Origin: Roseiterribacter gracilis
Lineage (GTDB): Bacteria; Pseudomonadota; Alphaproteobacteria; BOG-932; Roseiterribacteraceae
Direction of reading: 5' to 3'
DNA length: 64,000 bases
Assembly: GCA_018332375.1 (NCBI GenBank)
Contig: BOPV01000001.1
Location: 4,154,001-4,218,000 of the forward strand
Shown: positions 50,658 to 58,689 of the stretch, piece after piece
How positions within the stretch are numbered: position 1 is the first letter of the stretch
Layout of the letters: each line of letters starts with the position of its first letter
The notes under the pieces: model-generated
The model's input: only the letters and a program-made list of their open reading frames with translations
Database searches by the model: none
Told to the model about the DNA's origin: nothing
Made by a program: the position numbers and the translations under genes

Positions 50658-52361
50658 ATGTCTCTGTACACCCGCCTGCGAAATCTGCGCGTCCAAACCA
50701 AGCTGACATTGCTCAGCGTGCTGGTCGCCGTTTCGCTCGCCGTCGTCGGCTTCATCGCGCTGCAAATGAACCGCGCGCAGATGGTCGAGGATCGAATCTT
50801 CGCGCTGCATGCGATCGTCGATACGACGAAGACGCTGGCCGCGAGCTACGAGGCTGAGATCAAAGCCGGCAAGATTTCGAAAGAAGACGCGATCAAGGCG
50901 TGGGGCAAGACGCTGTCGTCGATGAAGTACGGACCCGAGAACGATTACGTTCTGGCCTATTACATGGATGGGCTCAGCATCGCGCACGGCAACCCGGCCT
51001 TCATCGGCACCAACCGTCTCGATGTCGCAACCAACGGCCAGTACATCACGCGCATGTTGCGCGACGCGGTCGCTAATTCGCCGACCGGCGAAGCGATGGT
51101 TCCGTACGACTATCCGCGCACCCCGGGCGCGCCGCTGCAGCCGAAGCTGACCTATGTCGCAGCGTTCAAGCCGTGGAACGTGTTCATTGGCACCGGCGTG
51201 TATATCGACGACATCGACGTGCTGTACCGGACCTTCGCGCTGCGCCTCGGCGCGATCGTATTGTTGACGGCGATCGTCGGCGCGGTGGCCGCGCAGCTGG
51301 TCGGCCGTTCGATCACCAAGCCGCTCGCCGGTCTGGAAAACGCGATGACCGACCTGGCGCAGGGCAATCTGCGCGTGGAAGTCGTCGGCCTCGGTCGCGC
51401 CGATGAAATCGGTGCGATGGCGAGCGCAGTCGACGTGTTCAAGCAGCAGGCGCAGGAAAACGACCGGCTGCGCCAGGACCAAAAGGCAAGCGAAGAACGT
51501 GCGGCCGAAGAGCGTCGTCAGGCGCGCCGCGAACTCGGCAGCGGCTTCGAAGCCCGCGTCGGTTCGATCGTGCAGGGCGTGTCGTCGGCGGCAACGCAGA
51601 TGGAAGCGACTGCCGGCTCGATGTCGTCAGTTGCGGACAATGCCAACAGCCAAGCCGGTGCTGCTGCATCGGCAATCGACCAGACCACGAACAACGTGCA
51701 GATGGTTGCAGCCGCAACCGAACAGCTTGCTGCGTCGGCGCAGGAAATCGGCCGTCAGGTCGAAACCTGCTCCAGCATCGCGTCAAAGGCGGTCTTGACG
51801 GTGCAGAACACCGACGAGACCGTGCGTGGCTTGGCAGAGTCGGCGCAGAAGATCGGCGAAGTCGTGCGTCTGATTCAGGACATTGCCGGACAGACCAATC
51901 TGCTTGCGCTCAACGCCACGATCGAAGCGGCGCGTGCCGGCGATGCGGGCAAAGGCTTTGCCGTCGTCGCGAACGAAGTGAAGGCGCTGGCGGGTCAGAC
52001 CGCGCGTGCGACCGAAGAAATCTCGGGCCAGATTGCCGCGATTCAGCATGCGACCACCGGCACGGTCGATGCGATCCGCGACATCGGTCAGGTGATCGGT
52101 GAAATCGACCAGGTCACCACCGCGATTGCGGCGGCGGTCGAAGAGCAGGGTGCTGCAACGCGCAACATCGCAGGCAACGTCAGCAGCGCGGCTGCGGGCG
52201 CGCAGGATGCTGCGTCGACTCTTGGCGCCTTGTCGCAAAGCTCGTCCGAAGTCGGCGGTGCGGCGACACAGGTGTTGAGCGCCGCGCGGATGCTGGCCAA
52301 GGAATCGGAACGGCTGCGATCCGAAGTCGGCGGTTTCATCGCCTCGGTGCAGGCAGGGTAA
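50658..52361 (+). CDS. Methyl-accepting chemotaxis protein with single Cache sensor, embedded in the pel locus
   Basis: A 567-residue chemoreceptor: TM1 (about 15-36), a periplasmic sCache_2-type domain (about 40-190, with YGPENDYVLAYYMDGLSIAH and KPWNVFIGTGVYIDDID), TM2 (about 194-215), HAMP (about 215-268) and a cytoplasmic MCP signalling coiled coil. The conserved hairpin tip is QDIAGQTNLLALNATIEAAR (about 407-426). There is no C-terminal CheR/CheB tether pentapeptide. Cache_2 domains often bind small carboxylates. No cheA/cheW lies in the window. It separates pelD from pelE. ATG 50658 with GGGAGG 8 nt upstream; a longer in-frame opening overlaps pelD. Confidence 0.92.
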   Translation: MSLYTRLRNLRVQTKLTLLSVLVAVSLAVVGFIALQMNRAQMVEDRIFALHAIVDTTKTLAASYEAEIKAGKISKEDAIKAWGKTLSSMKYGPENDYVLAYYMDGLSIAHGNPAFIGTNRLDVATNGQYITRMLRDAVANSPTGEAMVPYDYPRTPGAPLQPKLTYVAAFKPWNVFIGTGVYIDDIDVLYRTFALRLGAIVLLTAIVGAVAAQLVGRSITKPLAGLENAMTDLAQGNLRVEVVGLGRADEIGAMASAVDVFKQQAQENDRLRQDQKASEERAAEERRQARRELGSGFEARVGSIVQGVSSAATQMEATAGSMSSVADNANSQAGAAASAIDQTTNNVQMVAAATEQLAASAQEIGRQVETCSSIASKAVLTVQNTDETVRGLAESAQKIGEVVRLIQDIAGQTNLLALNATIEAARAGDAGKGFAVVANEVKALAGQTARATEEISGQIAAIQHATTGTVDAIRDIGQVIGEIDQVTTAIAAAVEEQGAATRNIAGNVSSAAAGAQDAASTLGALSQSSSEVGGAATQVLSAARMLAKESERLRSEVGGFIASVQAG

Positions 52362-52377
52362 GGAGACCCGACGATGC

Positions 52378-53532
52378 ATGCCGATCGCTGACGAAGACCG
52401 CGTACGCGATCGGCTGCGTTTACGACTGACGGCGGAAACCGCCGTCTTGTCGATTGCGGTTGCTGTCGCCGATGCGACTTTGCTCGGCGCGGCAATCGAC
52501 GGAAGGCTGGCGCCGTGGATGGCCGCGGCCGGTCATATCGGTGTCGGCTTTGCTTTGTTGTTGTGGGCGCGATCGAGTTCGCGCCGCCGCCATGGCCGTC
52601 GCGTCGCCTGGCTGCTGGGCCTCACCACCATCACGATGGGACCGCTGGGCGCGATCGGCACGCTGATCACGATGGCGATGATCGCCTGGTACCAGCGCAG
52701 CGCGACGCCGTTCGACGAATGGTACGCGTCGCTGTTTCCCGACGAGATCAAGGATCCGGTCGAGGCGACCTATCGCTCGATCATCGAAGGGTTCGACGGA
52801 TCGCTGGAACGATCCAGCGTCGCCAGCTTCACCGACATGATGGCCAACGGCACGGTCGACCAGAAACGATCGGTGATCGCGCTGGTCGCCGATAATTTCC
52901 GCACCGCGTTTGCGCCAGCCCTGCGTGCAGCGCTGAACGACGTCGAACCGGCGGTGCGCGTGCAGGCGGCGACCGCGGTGGCGCAGCTGGAGAACCAGTT
53001 TCTCGAACGGTTGATGAAACTCGAAGAACATGTTGCCGATGTCGGCGACAGTTACGACCTGGCCTGGGCGCGCGCGAGCTTGATGGATGACTGGGCGGCT
53101 GCGGGCCTGCTCGACAAACAGCGCAGCGCCGACACGCGCGAACGCGCGCTGGTCTTGTTTGCTGCCTGCCATCGCATGGCGCCGACCGACGTGCGTCCGC
53201 TGCATGCGATGGGCCGCCTGCTGGTGCGGTTGGGCCGGTTGCAAGAGGCGCTGGTCGAGTTCGAGAAAATCGAACAGCTCGGTGCGCCGGGCACGACCAT
53301 CGTCTGGCAGCTCGAATGTCTCTACCGGTTGGGACGGTTCTCGGAATTGCGCGCGCTGTGCGTGCGCCACCGCGCCAAATTGCTGTCGATGCGTGATGTG
53401 CCGGTCGAACTGGCCGACGCGATCGAGGCTTGGGCCGAAAGCGCCGCGCAATTGCCCGGCCGTCCGATGACCGAGCGCGGCGATCCCGGTTTCGCCGCCG
53501 TCGTCACCGCTTCGTTTGGGAACCAGACGTGA
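52378..53532 (+). CDS. pelE: PelE, inner-membrane TPR subunit of the Pel synthase
   Basis: A 384-residue protein: three N-terminal hydrophobic helices (about 18-42, 46-63, 76-103), a HEAT-like helical part (DVEPAVRVQAATAVAQLENQ, about 189-208) and TPR-like repeats (CHRMAPTDVRPLHAMGRLLV...ALVEFEKIEQL). This matches the TM-plus-TPR build of PelE, slightly longer than the 329 residues in P. aeruginosa. PelE bridges PelD and PelG/PelF in the membrane complex. Its stop overlaps the pelF GTG start. Confidence 0.83.
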   Translation: MPIADEDRVRDRLRLRLTAETAVLSIAVAVADATLLGAAIDGRLAPWMAAAGHIGVGFALLLWARSSSRRRHGRRVAWLLGLTTITMGPLGAIGTLITMAMIAWYQRSATPFDEWYASLFPDEIKDPVEATYRSIIEGFDGSLERSSVASFTDMMANGTVDQKRSVIALVADNFRTAFAPALRAALNDVEPAVRVQAATAVAQLENQFLERLMKLEEHVADVGDSYDLAWARASLMDDWAAAGLLDKQRSADTRERALVLFAACHRMAPTDVRPLHAMGRLLVRLGRLQEALVEFEKIEQLGAPGTTIVWQLECLYRLGRFSELRALCVRHRAKLLSMRDVPVELADAIEAWAESAAQLPGRPMTERGDPGFAAVVTASFGNQT

Positions 53533-55043
53533 CGCTGCCCAAAGCAGATATCTGCCTGATCCTGGAAGGCACCTATCCGTATGTGGCGGGTGGCGTGTCG
53601 GTGTGGGTGCACGACCTGATCAAAGCGCAATCGAACCTGACGTTCTCGATCGTGGCGTTGTTGCCCGACCGGGCCGAACGCGCACGCAAATTCGACGTAC
53701 CGTCCAACGTCGTCGGCATTCAGGAAATCTATCTGCAGGAAAAATCGCGCCGCGGCCGCGGCGGACGCCGCTTCACGCGCATGGTCGAGCGGATGGAGCC
53801 GCCGCTGTCGCGTCTGCTGCAGCAAGGTTCGCTCGACGATTTGGCGCAGGTGATCGAGGCGTTGAAGACCGACCCCGAAACCGCACGCACCGATCTCCTC
53901 AATGCCGAAGACTCTTGGAAGATGATCGTCGGCATGTATGAGCGCGGCCTGCCGGGCACCTCGTTTCTCGATTACTTCTGGAGCTGGCGTTCGTTGGCCG
54001 GCGGCTTGTTCGCAACCTTGCTCGCCGAGTTGCCGCCGGCACGCGTCTATCACGCCGTGTCGACCGGCTATGCCGGCGTGCTATTGGCGCGGGCTGCGTT
54101 GGAGACGGGTCGTCCAGCCTTGCTGACCGAACACGGCATCTACACCAACGAGCGCCGCGTCGAGATCGCGATGGCGGATTGGTTGACGACACGCGCGACC
54201 GCATCGCTCGACATCGACAAATCGAGGCGCGACCTGCGCGACTTCTGGATCGACGCCTTCGTCGGCTATAGCCGCGCCTGTTACGAGGCCTGCGCCGAAA
54301 TCGTCACGCTTTATGGCGGCAACCAGGAACTGCAGAAACGCGACGGCGCGCCGCCCGATCGGCTGCGCATCATTCCCAACGGGATCGACTATGCGGGCTA
54401 CGCAACTATCGTGCGCTCGACCGAAGCGCGCCGTCCGACGGTGGTATTGATCGGGCGCGTCGTGCCGATCAAAGACGTGAAGACGTTCATTCGTGCGATC
54501 GGCGCGCTGCGTGAAGCAGTGCCCGATCTGCAAGCCGAGATCTGGGGGCCGGACGACGAGGATGCGGTCTACGCCGAAGAATGCCGGACCATGGCGGCGC
54601 ATCTCGGCCTGCTCGAAGGCACGCTCAAATTCATGGGCAAGGTCAATATTCGCGAACAGCTCGGCCGCGTCGATGTGATCGCGCTGACCTCGATCAGCGA
54701 AGCGCAGCCATTGGTCATCCTCGAAGCGGGCGCGGCTGGCGTTCCGTCGGTGGCGACGGATGTCGGGTCCTGCCGCGAAATCATTTACGGCCGTCCTGAC
54801 GAGGAGCCGTGGCTGGGCAAGGGCGGCGAAATCACGCCGCTCTCCAACCCGATGGCGACGGCGCGTGCGCTGGCCGAGTTGCTGTTGGATCCGCGCCAGC
54901 GCGCGGCTGCTGCAGCGTCGATGAAGGCGCGGGTCGAGAAGAGTTACAACAAGCGCGAAATCGATCGCGTCTATGCCGATCTCTACGCCAAACATCTGGC
55001 GGCGCCCGACGCGAAACCGTCGACCAAACAGGCAGCCGCATGA
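53529..55043 (+). CDS. pelF: PelF, GT4-family glycosyltransferase (Pel polymerase)
   Basis: A 504-residue cytosolic GT-B enzyme, nearly the P. aeruginosa length (507). PelF hallmarks: ADICLILEGTYPYVAGGVSV at the N-terminus, HAVSTGYAGVLLARAALETG, LLTEHGIYTNERRVEIAMAD, the C-terminal nucleotide site IIPNGID...VVLIGRVVPIKDVKTFIRAI and the EX7E pair E391/E399 in SEAQPLVILEAG. It polymerises amino sugars from UDP-GalNAc/UDP-GlcNAc precursors under PelD control. GTG start overlapping pelE; an open frame further upstream overlaps pelE and is rejected. Confidence 0.95.
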   Translation: MTLPKADICLILEGTYPYVAGGVSVWVHDLIKAQSNLTFSIVALLPDRAERARKFDVPSNVVGIQEIYLQEKSRRGRGGRRFTRMVERMEPPLSRLLQQGSLDDLAQVIEALKTDPETARTDLLNAEDSWKMIVGMYERGLPGTSFLDYFWSWRSLAGGLFATLLAELPPARVYHAVSTGYAGVLLARAALETGRPALLTEHGIYTNERRVEIAMADWLTTRATASLDIDKSRRDLRDFWIDAFVGYSRACYEACAEIVTLYGGNQELQKRDGAPPDRLRIIPNGIDYAGYATIVRSTEARRPTVVLIGRVVPIKDVKTFIRAIGALREAVPDLQAEIWGPDDEDAVYAEECRTMAAHLGLLEGTLKFMGKVNIREQLGRVDVIALTSISEAQPLVILEAGAAGVPSVATDVGSCREIIYGRPDEEPWLGKGGEITPLSNPMATARALAELLLDPRQRAAAAASMKARVEKSYNKREIDRVYADLYAKHLAAPDAKPSTKQAAA

Positions 55044-55114
55044 AAAGCACGCGCATGCGCACCGCAGATCCCCTCTCCCTCGGGGAGAGGGGTAGTTGGA
55101 CGTTGGAGTCATAA
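55040..55114 (+). CDS. Micro-ORF bridging pelF and pelG
   Basis: A 24-codon frame whose ATG overlaps the pelF stop (ATGA) and whose TAA stop lies one base before the pelG TTG start. It reads MKSTRMRTADPLSLGERGSW plus TLES. It contains a perfect hairpin, so it may be only the reading frame of an inserted palindromic repeat. It could still carry ribosomes from pelF to pelG by translational coupling. No family recognised. Confidence 0.35.
   Translation: MKSTRMRTADPLSLGERGSWTLES
55070..55092. repeat. Perfect palindromic hairpin between pelF and pelG
   Basis: A 10-bp stem CCCCTCTCCC/GGGAGAGGGG with a 3-nt loop, no mismatch and no T-run. The sequence type resembles short dispersed intergenic palindromes of GC-rich proteobacteria. 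It lies inside the pel operon and may set relative pelF and pelG expression. Confidence 0.7.
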
Positions 55115-55115
55115 G

Positions 55116-56495
55116 TTGGCCGGCATTGGGTTCACGCTGCGCCGTCTGACCGAGCGCGACGATCTGTCGGGACTGGCGGGTGCCTATGCGCACGCGGCGC
55201 TGATTTCGTCGGGGCCGTGGCTGTTCACGATTTTCGCGCTGACCGGCGTCAACGTGCTGCTGGGAAATTTCGTACCGCAAGATGCGGTCGAAATCTTCCG
55301 CATCGTCGTCGTCTATAATTTCGGCTTCTCACTCGTGGTCGCGGGACCGATCACGATGGTCGCGACGCGCTATCTCGCCGATCTGATTTACGGCAAGGAT
55401 GTCAGCGAAGCACCCGGCATGATGTTGGGCGCGCTGACCTTGCAGTTCGCGATCCAAGGCGCGTTTGGCGTTCCCTATTATCTGTTCGTCGTCGACATGG
55501 ATCTGGCGACGCGGCTGTTGTCGATTGCGAATTTCTTCGCGGTTGGCGGCATCTGGGTGGTCGCGATCTTTCTGTCCGCGCTCAAATCCTATCGCACCAT
55601 CGCGGCGACCTTCGGGATCGGCATGCTGCTCGCCTTCGTTCTGGCGGTCGCCTTTGCAAACACGGTTGGCGCGGCGGGGATTCTGGGCGGCTTTACGGTC
55701 GGACTTCTGGTGATCTTTTTCGCGCTGATCGCACGCGTGCTGGCCGAATATCCGTACCGCGTGAAAACGCCGTTCGGCTTCCTCAAATATTTCGCCCGCT
55801 ATTGGGAGCTGGCGTTGGCTGGCGGCTTCTACAACGCCGCAATCTGGATCGATAAATGGATCATGTGGTTCGCGCCCGAACGGCGCACCATTGCCGGTGC
55901 GATGATTTCGTACCCGACTTACGATTCGGCCATGTTCCTTGCGTATCTGTCGATCCTGCCCGGGCTGGCGATCTTTTTGATCTCGATCGAGACGCGGTTC
56001 TTCGAACGTTATCTACGATTCTATCGCGACATTCAGGGCCATGGTTCGTGGTCGACGATCGAACGCAACCATCGCTCGATTATCGACGTTCTGGTCGAGT
56101 CCCTGCGCAATGTGACGGTGCTGCAAACCGTGGTCTGTCTGCTGATGGTGTTGCTGGCAGCCTCGATTCTGGACGTTACGCGGTCTGACTTCGCGCAGAT
56201 CGGTATTTTCCGGTTCGGCTGTCTGGGGGCTCTGTTTCATGCGCTGACCCTGTTCTGCGGTATCGTGCTCAGCTATTTCGATCTGCGCAAACATCTGATG
56301 GTCGTGTACGGCGTCTTTCTGGTCACGACCGGGCTGTTCGCCTGGATCAGCCGTGAAGCAGGGTTCGCATGGTATGGGTACGGATATTTTCTAGCGGCGC
56401 TGGTTACGTTCCTGGTTGCCTATGTGCTGGCAGCGCGCGCTGTCGGCCGGCTGCCGTACCTGACCTTCGTCGCGAATAATCAGGGCCTCCGATGA
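55116..56495 (+). CDS. pelG: PelG, Wzx-like membrane transporter of the Pel synthase
   Basis: A 459-residue polytopic protein with about 12 TM helices, close to the 456 of P. aeruginosa PelG. It opens with the family start MAGIGFTLRRL and has internal family segments KTPFGFLKYFARYWELALAG and IWIDKWIMWFAPERRTIAGA. It belongs to the MOP flippase-like superfamily and would move the Pel chain across the inner membrane with PelD, PelE and PelF. The start is TTG at 55116, with GGAG about 8 nt upstream. Confidence 0.94.
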   Translation: MAGIGFTLRRLTERDDLSGLAGAYAHAALISSGPWLFTIFALTGVNVLLGNFVPQDAVEIFRIVVVYNFGFSLVVAGPITMVATRYLADLIYGKDVSEAPGMMLGALTLQFAIQGAFGVPYYLFVVDMDLATRLLSIANFFAVGGIWVVAIFLSALKSYRTIAATFGIGMLLAFVLAVAFANTVGAAGILGGFTVGLLVIFFALIARVLAEYPYRVKTPFGFLKYFARYWELALAGGFYNAAIWIDKWIMWFAPERRTIAGAMISYPTYDSAMFLAYLSILPGLAIFLISIETRFFERYLRFYRDIQGHGSWSTIERNHRSIIDVLVESLRNVTVLQTVVCLLMVLLAASILDVTRSDFAQIGIFRFGCLGALFHALTLFCGIVLSYFDLRKHLMVVYGVFLVTTGLFAWISREAGFAWYGYGYFLAALVTFLVAYVLAARAVGRLPYLTFVANNQGLR

Positions 56496-56893
56496 ATACC
56501 AATGTGACGGGCGAACAACGCCCGACGGTGCTGATCGTCGAAGACAGCGATCTGCAGAACCGGATGTACCAGGCCATTTTCCGGCAGTTGGACATTCGCA
56601 GCGTACGGGCGGGGACGAAACGCGAAGCGCTGGCGTTGGCACGCCAAACCATGCCCGCACTCATCATCATGGACATCAACTTGCCTGACGGAACCGGAAT
56701 CGAAGCGACGCGCGAAATCCGCGCGATCGAAGGATTGGACAAAGTTCCGATCATTGCGGTCACGACGCGTCTGTCGACCAACCAGGAATCGACGCTGCGG
56801 GAAGCCGGCTTCACCGAATTCCGATCCAAGCCGATCGACGTGGCCGATTTCGGTGACCTCGTGAAGCGTCAGCTTGCTGGAGTCGCGACGTGA
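56492..56893 (+). CDS. Single-domain response regulator embedded in the pel locus
   Basis: A 133-residue CheY-like receiver: acidic pocket IVEDSD (E17-D18), phosphoacceptor D61 in IIMDINLPDGTG, conserved T near 85 (AVTTRLST) and K near 114 (FRSKPIDV). No output domain. It overlaps pelG (ATGA) and the epimerase gene (GTGA), so it is translated as part of the pel operon. It could receive phosphate from a CheA linked to the chemoreceptor in the same operon, or from another kinase, and act on a Pel subunit (inference). Confidence 0.92.
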   Translation: MNTNVTGEQRPTVLIVEDSDLQNRMYQAIFRQLDIRSVRAGTKREALALARQTMPALIIMDINLPDGTGIEATREIRAIEGLDKVPIIAVTTRLSTNQESTLREAGFTEFRSKPIDVADFGDLVKRQLAGVAT

Positions 56894-57819
56894 GCCGTCT
56901 GTTTCTCGTCACTGGTGGAGCCGGTTTCATCGGTTCGCACCTGACCGAAGCGTTGCTGGCGCGCGGCGACAAGGTGCGCATTCTGGACGATCTGTCGACC
57001 GGCAAGCGCGACAACATTCCCGGCAACGCGGAATTGATTGTCGGCGACGTTGCCGATGATCGGGCAGTGGCGCGCGCGATGGCGGGCGCCGACGGATGTT
57101 TTCATCTGGCTGCGATCGCATCCGTCGAACGTGGCAACCGGGATTGGCTGGGCACCAACCGCGCCAATCTGGTCGGCACGATTGCCGTGCTCGACGCTGC
57201 GCGCCGCGCAAAACCGAACGCCGCGGCAAAAGTCGTCTATGCGTCGTCGGCTGCGACCTATGGCGACAATGATGCGCTCCCGTTGAGCGAGACGGCGGAA
57301 ACGCGCCCGCTCTCGGCCTATGGCGCCGACAAGCTGGCGTCCGAACTTCATGCACGTGTCGCCACCGTCGTGCATGGCGTGCCGACGGCGGGTTGCCGCT
57401 TCTTCAATGTCTATGGGCCGCGCCAGGACCCGAAGTCGCCCTATTCGGGCGTGATTTCGATCTTCTTCGATCGCACGTTGCTCAACGGCAAAGTCACCGT
57501 GCTCGGCGACGGTTTGCAGACGCGCGACTTCGTCTATGTCGGCGACGTGGTGCGCGCGCTGATCGCGGCGATGGACCGCGATGGCGGCAAACATCCGGTG
57601 TTCAATGTTTGCACCGGTCGCGCGACCAGCGTGCTCGACCTTGCGCATGGCATCGCCAAAGCGTGTGGTGTTCCGGCAGTGATCGAACACGGGCCGGCGC
57701 GTGCGGGCGATGTGCGTGCCTCGCTGGGCGATCCCAGCCGCGCGCGCGATGCGCTGGGCTTTGAAGCGGTGACGACGCTCGACGAAGGCCTGGCGAAAAC
57801 GCGCGCGTCGTTCGCTTAG
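56890..57819 (+). CDS. NAD-dependent sugar epimerase, PelX-like (UDP-hexosamine C4-epimerase)
   Basis: A 309-residue extended short-chain dehydrogenase: TGGAGFIG Rossmann loop (8-15), D34 for the NAD ribose, VVYASSAATYGDN with the catalytic Ser/Thr, and the YxxxK pair Y144/K148 in SAYGADKLASE. FNVYGPRQDPKSPYSGVISI is typical of GalE/WbpP-type epimerases. In Pseudomonas protegens the pel-linked epimerase PelX interconverts UDP-GlcNAc and UDP-GalNAc to supply precursor. Position as the last gene of this pel operon supports the same role. GTG start, GTGA overlap. Confidence 0.87.
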   Translation: MSRLFLVTGGAGFIGSHLTEALLARGDKVRILDDLSTGKRDNIPGNAELIVGDVADDRAVARAMAGADGCFHLAAIASVERGNRDWLGTNRANLVGTIAVLDAARRAKPNAAAKVVYASSAATYGDNDALPLSETAETRPLSAYGADKLASELHARVATVVHGVPTAGCRFFNVYGPRQDPKSPYSGVISIFFDRTLLNGKVTVLGDGLQTRDFVYVGDVVRALIAAMDRDGGKHPVFNVCTGRATSVLDLAHGIAKACGVPAVIEHGPARAGDVRASLGDPSRARDALGFEAVTTLDEGLAKTRASFA

Positions 57820-58547
57820 CGTTCGACGCTTGGCGCTTCCGGCGTCAGCGACACGCGCAGATTCGACCACAGGCGCGATTCTTCGACCGGCATTTCGCCT
57901 TCGGTCCAACGCAAGGTGCTGTTCACCGCATGCGCGCCGAGCGGCCCGTCAGCGTTGCGATCGCGCGGCAGCAGCACGTTCTGTCCCAGCGACGGCATTG
58001 AGCCTGGGCTGGCATACGGGCCGGCGATCCGGTCGTCGACGCGCACATAGTTCATCGCCTGGGTGAATCGGTCGGCGGTCGCTTGCGGCCAGCGCGCCGA
58101 AATCAGCCCACCATCGCCCAGGGTCGCGAAGGCGACGATTTCGGGCCAGGCGTCTTGCGGCAGGCCGGATTCGATTGCCGATGCGCGTTGCGCATAGGCG
58201 CAGGTGCCGCCGAATCCGTGGCCGGTCGCATCGACGCGAATGCCCGATGGTTCGCCGTAGCGATCGTTGACCCGGCGCCAGAAGCGGCCAGCCGCTTCGA
58301 GATTGGGGATCGCGTCGGCGTCGATCTCTTGGCGTGCGTCGCGCTGCTGACCGCTATTCACGACCATGATTTCGTTGAACCGGTCGCTGCCGGCCTGCGC
58401 GCTGGCGCGGGGGTCGTGCCGTCCGACAGCGGCGCCGGAATAGTCGGTGTAGTCCGCGGCGCGTTCGATCAACGTCCAGCCACTCGGCAGGCGATGCGTG
58501 GCGCCATCGATCCAAGCAGCCAGCGCAGCGTTCGTGCGTACGTCCAT
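57816..58547 (-). CDS. Uncharacterised protein with lipase-like GHGFGG segment
   Basis: A 243-residue protein without signal peptide or TM. A segment ATGHGFGGTCAYAQ (near residues 108-121) resembles the nucleophile elbow of alpha/beta hydrolases and class 3 lipases (GHSxGG), but with Gly in place of Ser. Nearby FNEIMVVNSGQQRDARQEID also fits such a fold. It may be an inactive hydrolase-like protein or something unrelated. Start ATG 58547 with GGAG about 4 nt upstream. It is convergent with the epimerase gene (4-bp overlap). Confidence 0.6.
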   Translation of the reverse strand: MDVRTNAALAAWIDGATHRLPSGWTLIERAADYTDYSGAAVGRHDPRASAQAGSDRFNEIMVVNSGQQRDARQEIDADAIPNLEAAGRFWRRVNDRYGEPSGIRVDATGHGFGGTCAYAQRASAIESGLPQDAWPEIVAFATLGDGGLISARWPQATADRFTQAMNYVRVDDRIAGPYASPGSMPSLGQNVLLPRDRNADGPLGAHAVNSTLRWTEGEMPVEESRLWSNLRVSLTPEAPSVER

Positions 58548-58689
58548 CCAGCTCCGCCCAGAAAAGAATCCTGCAACTCCACGTCGATGCCGATCCTACG
58601 GCACGAACGCAGAATCGCAACATGACTTAAGCGACGATTTTGTGAAGGTGCTTCGACGCGGCGGGGCAGAGCCTGCTATCGCTCCCTGC

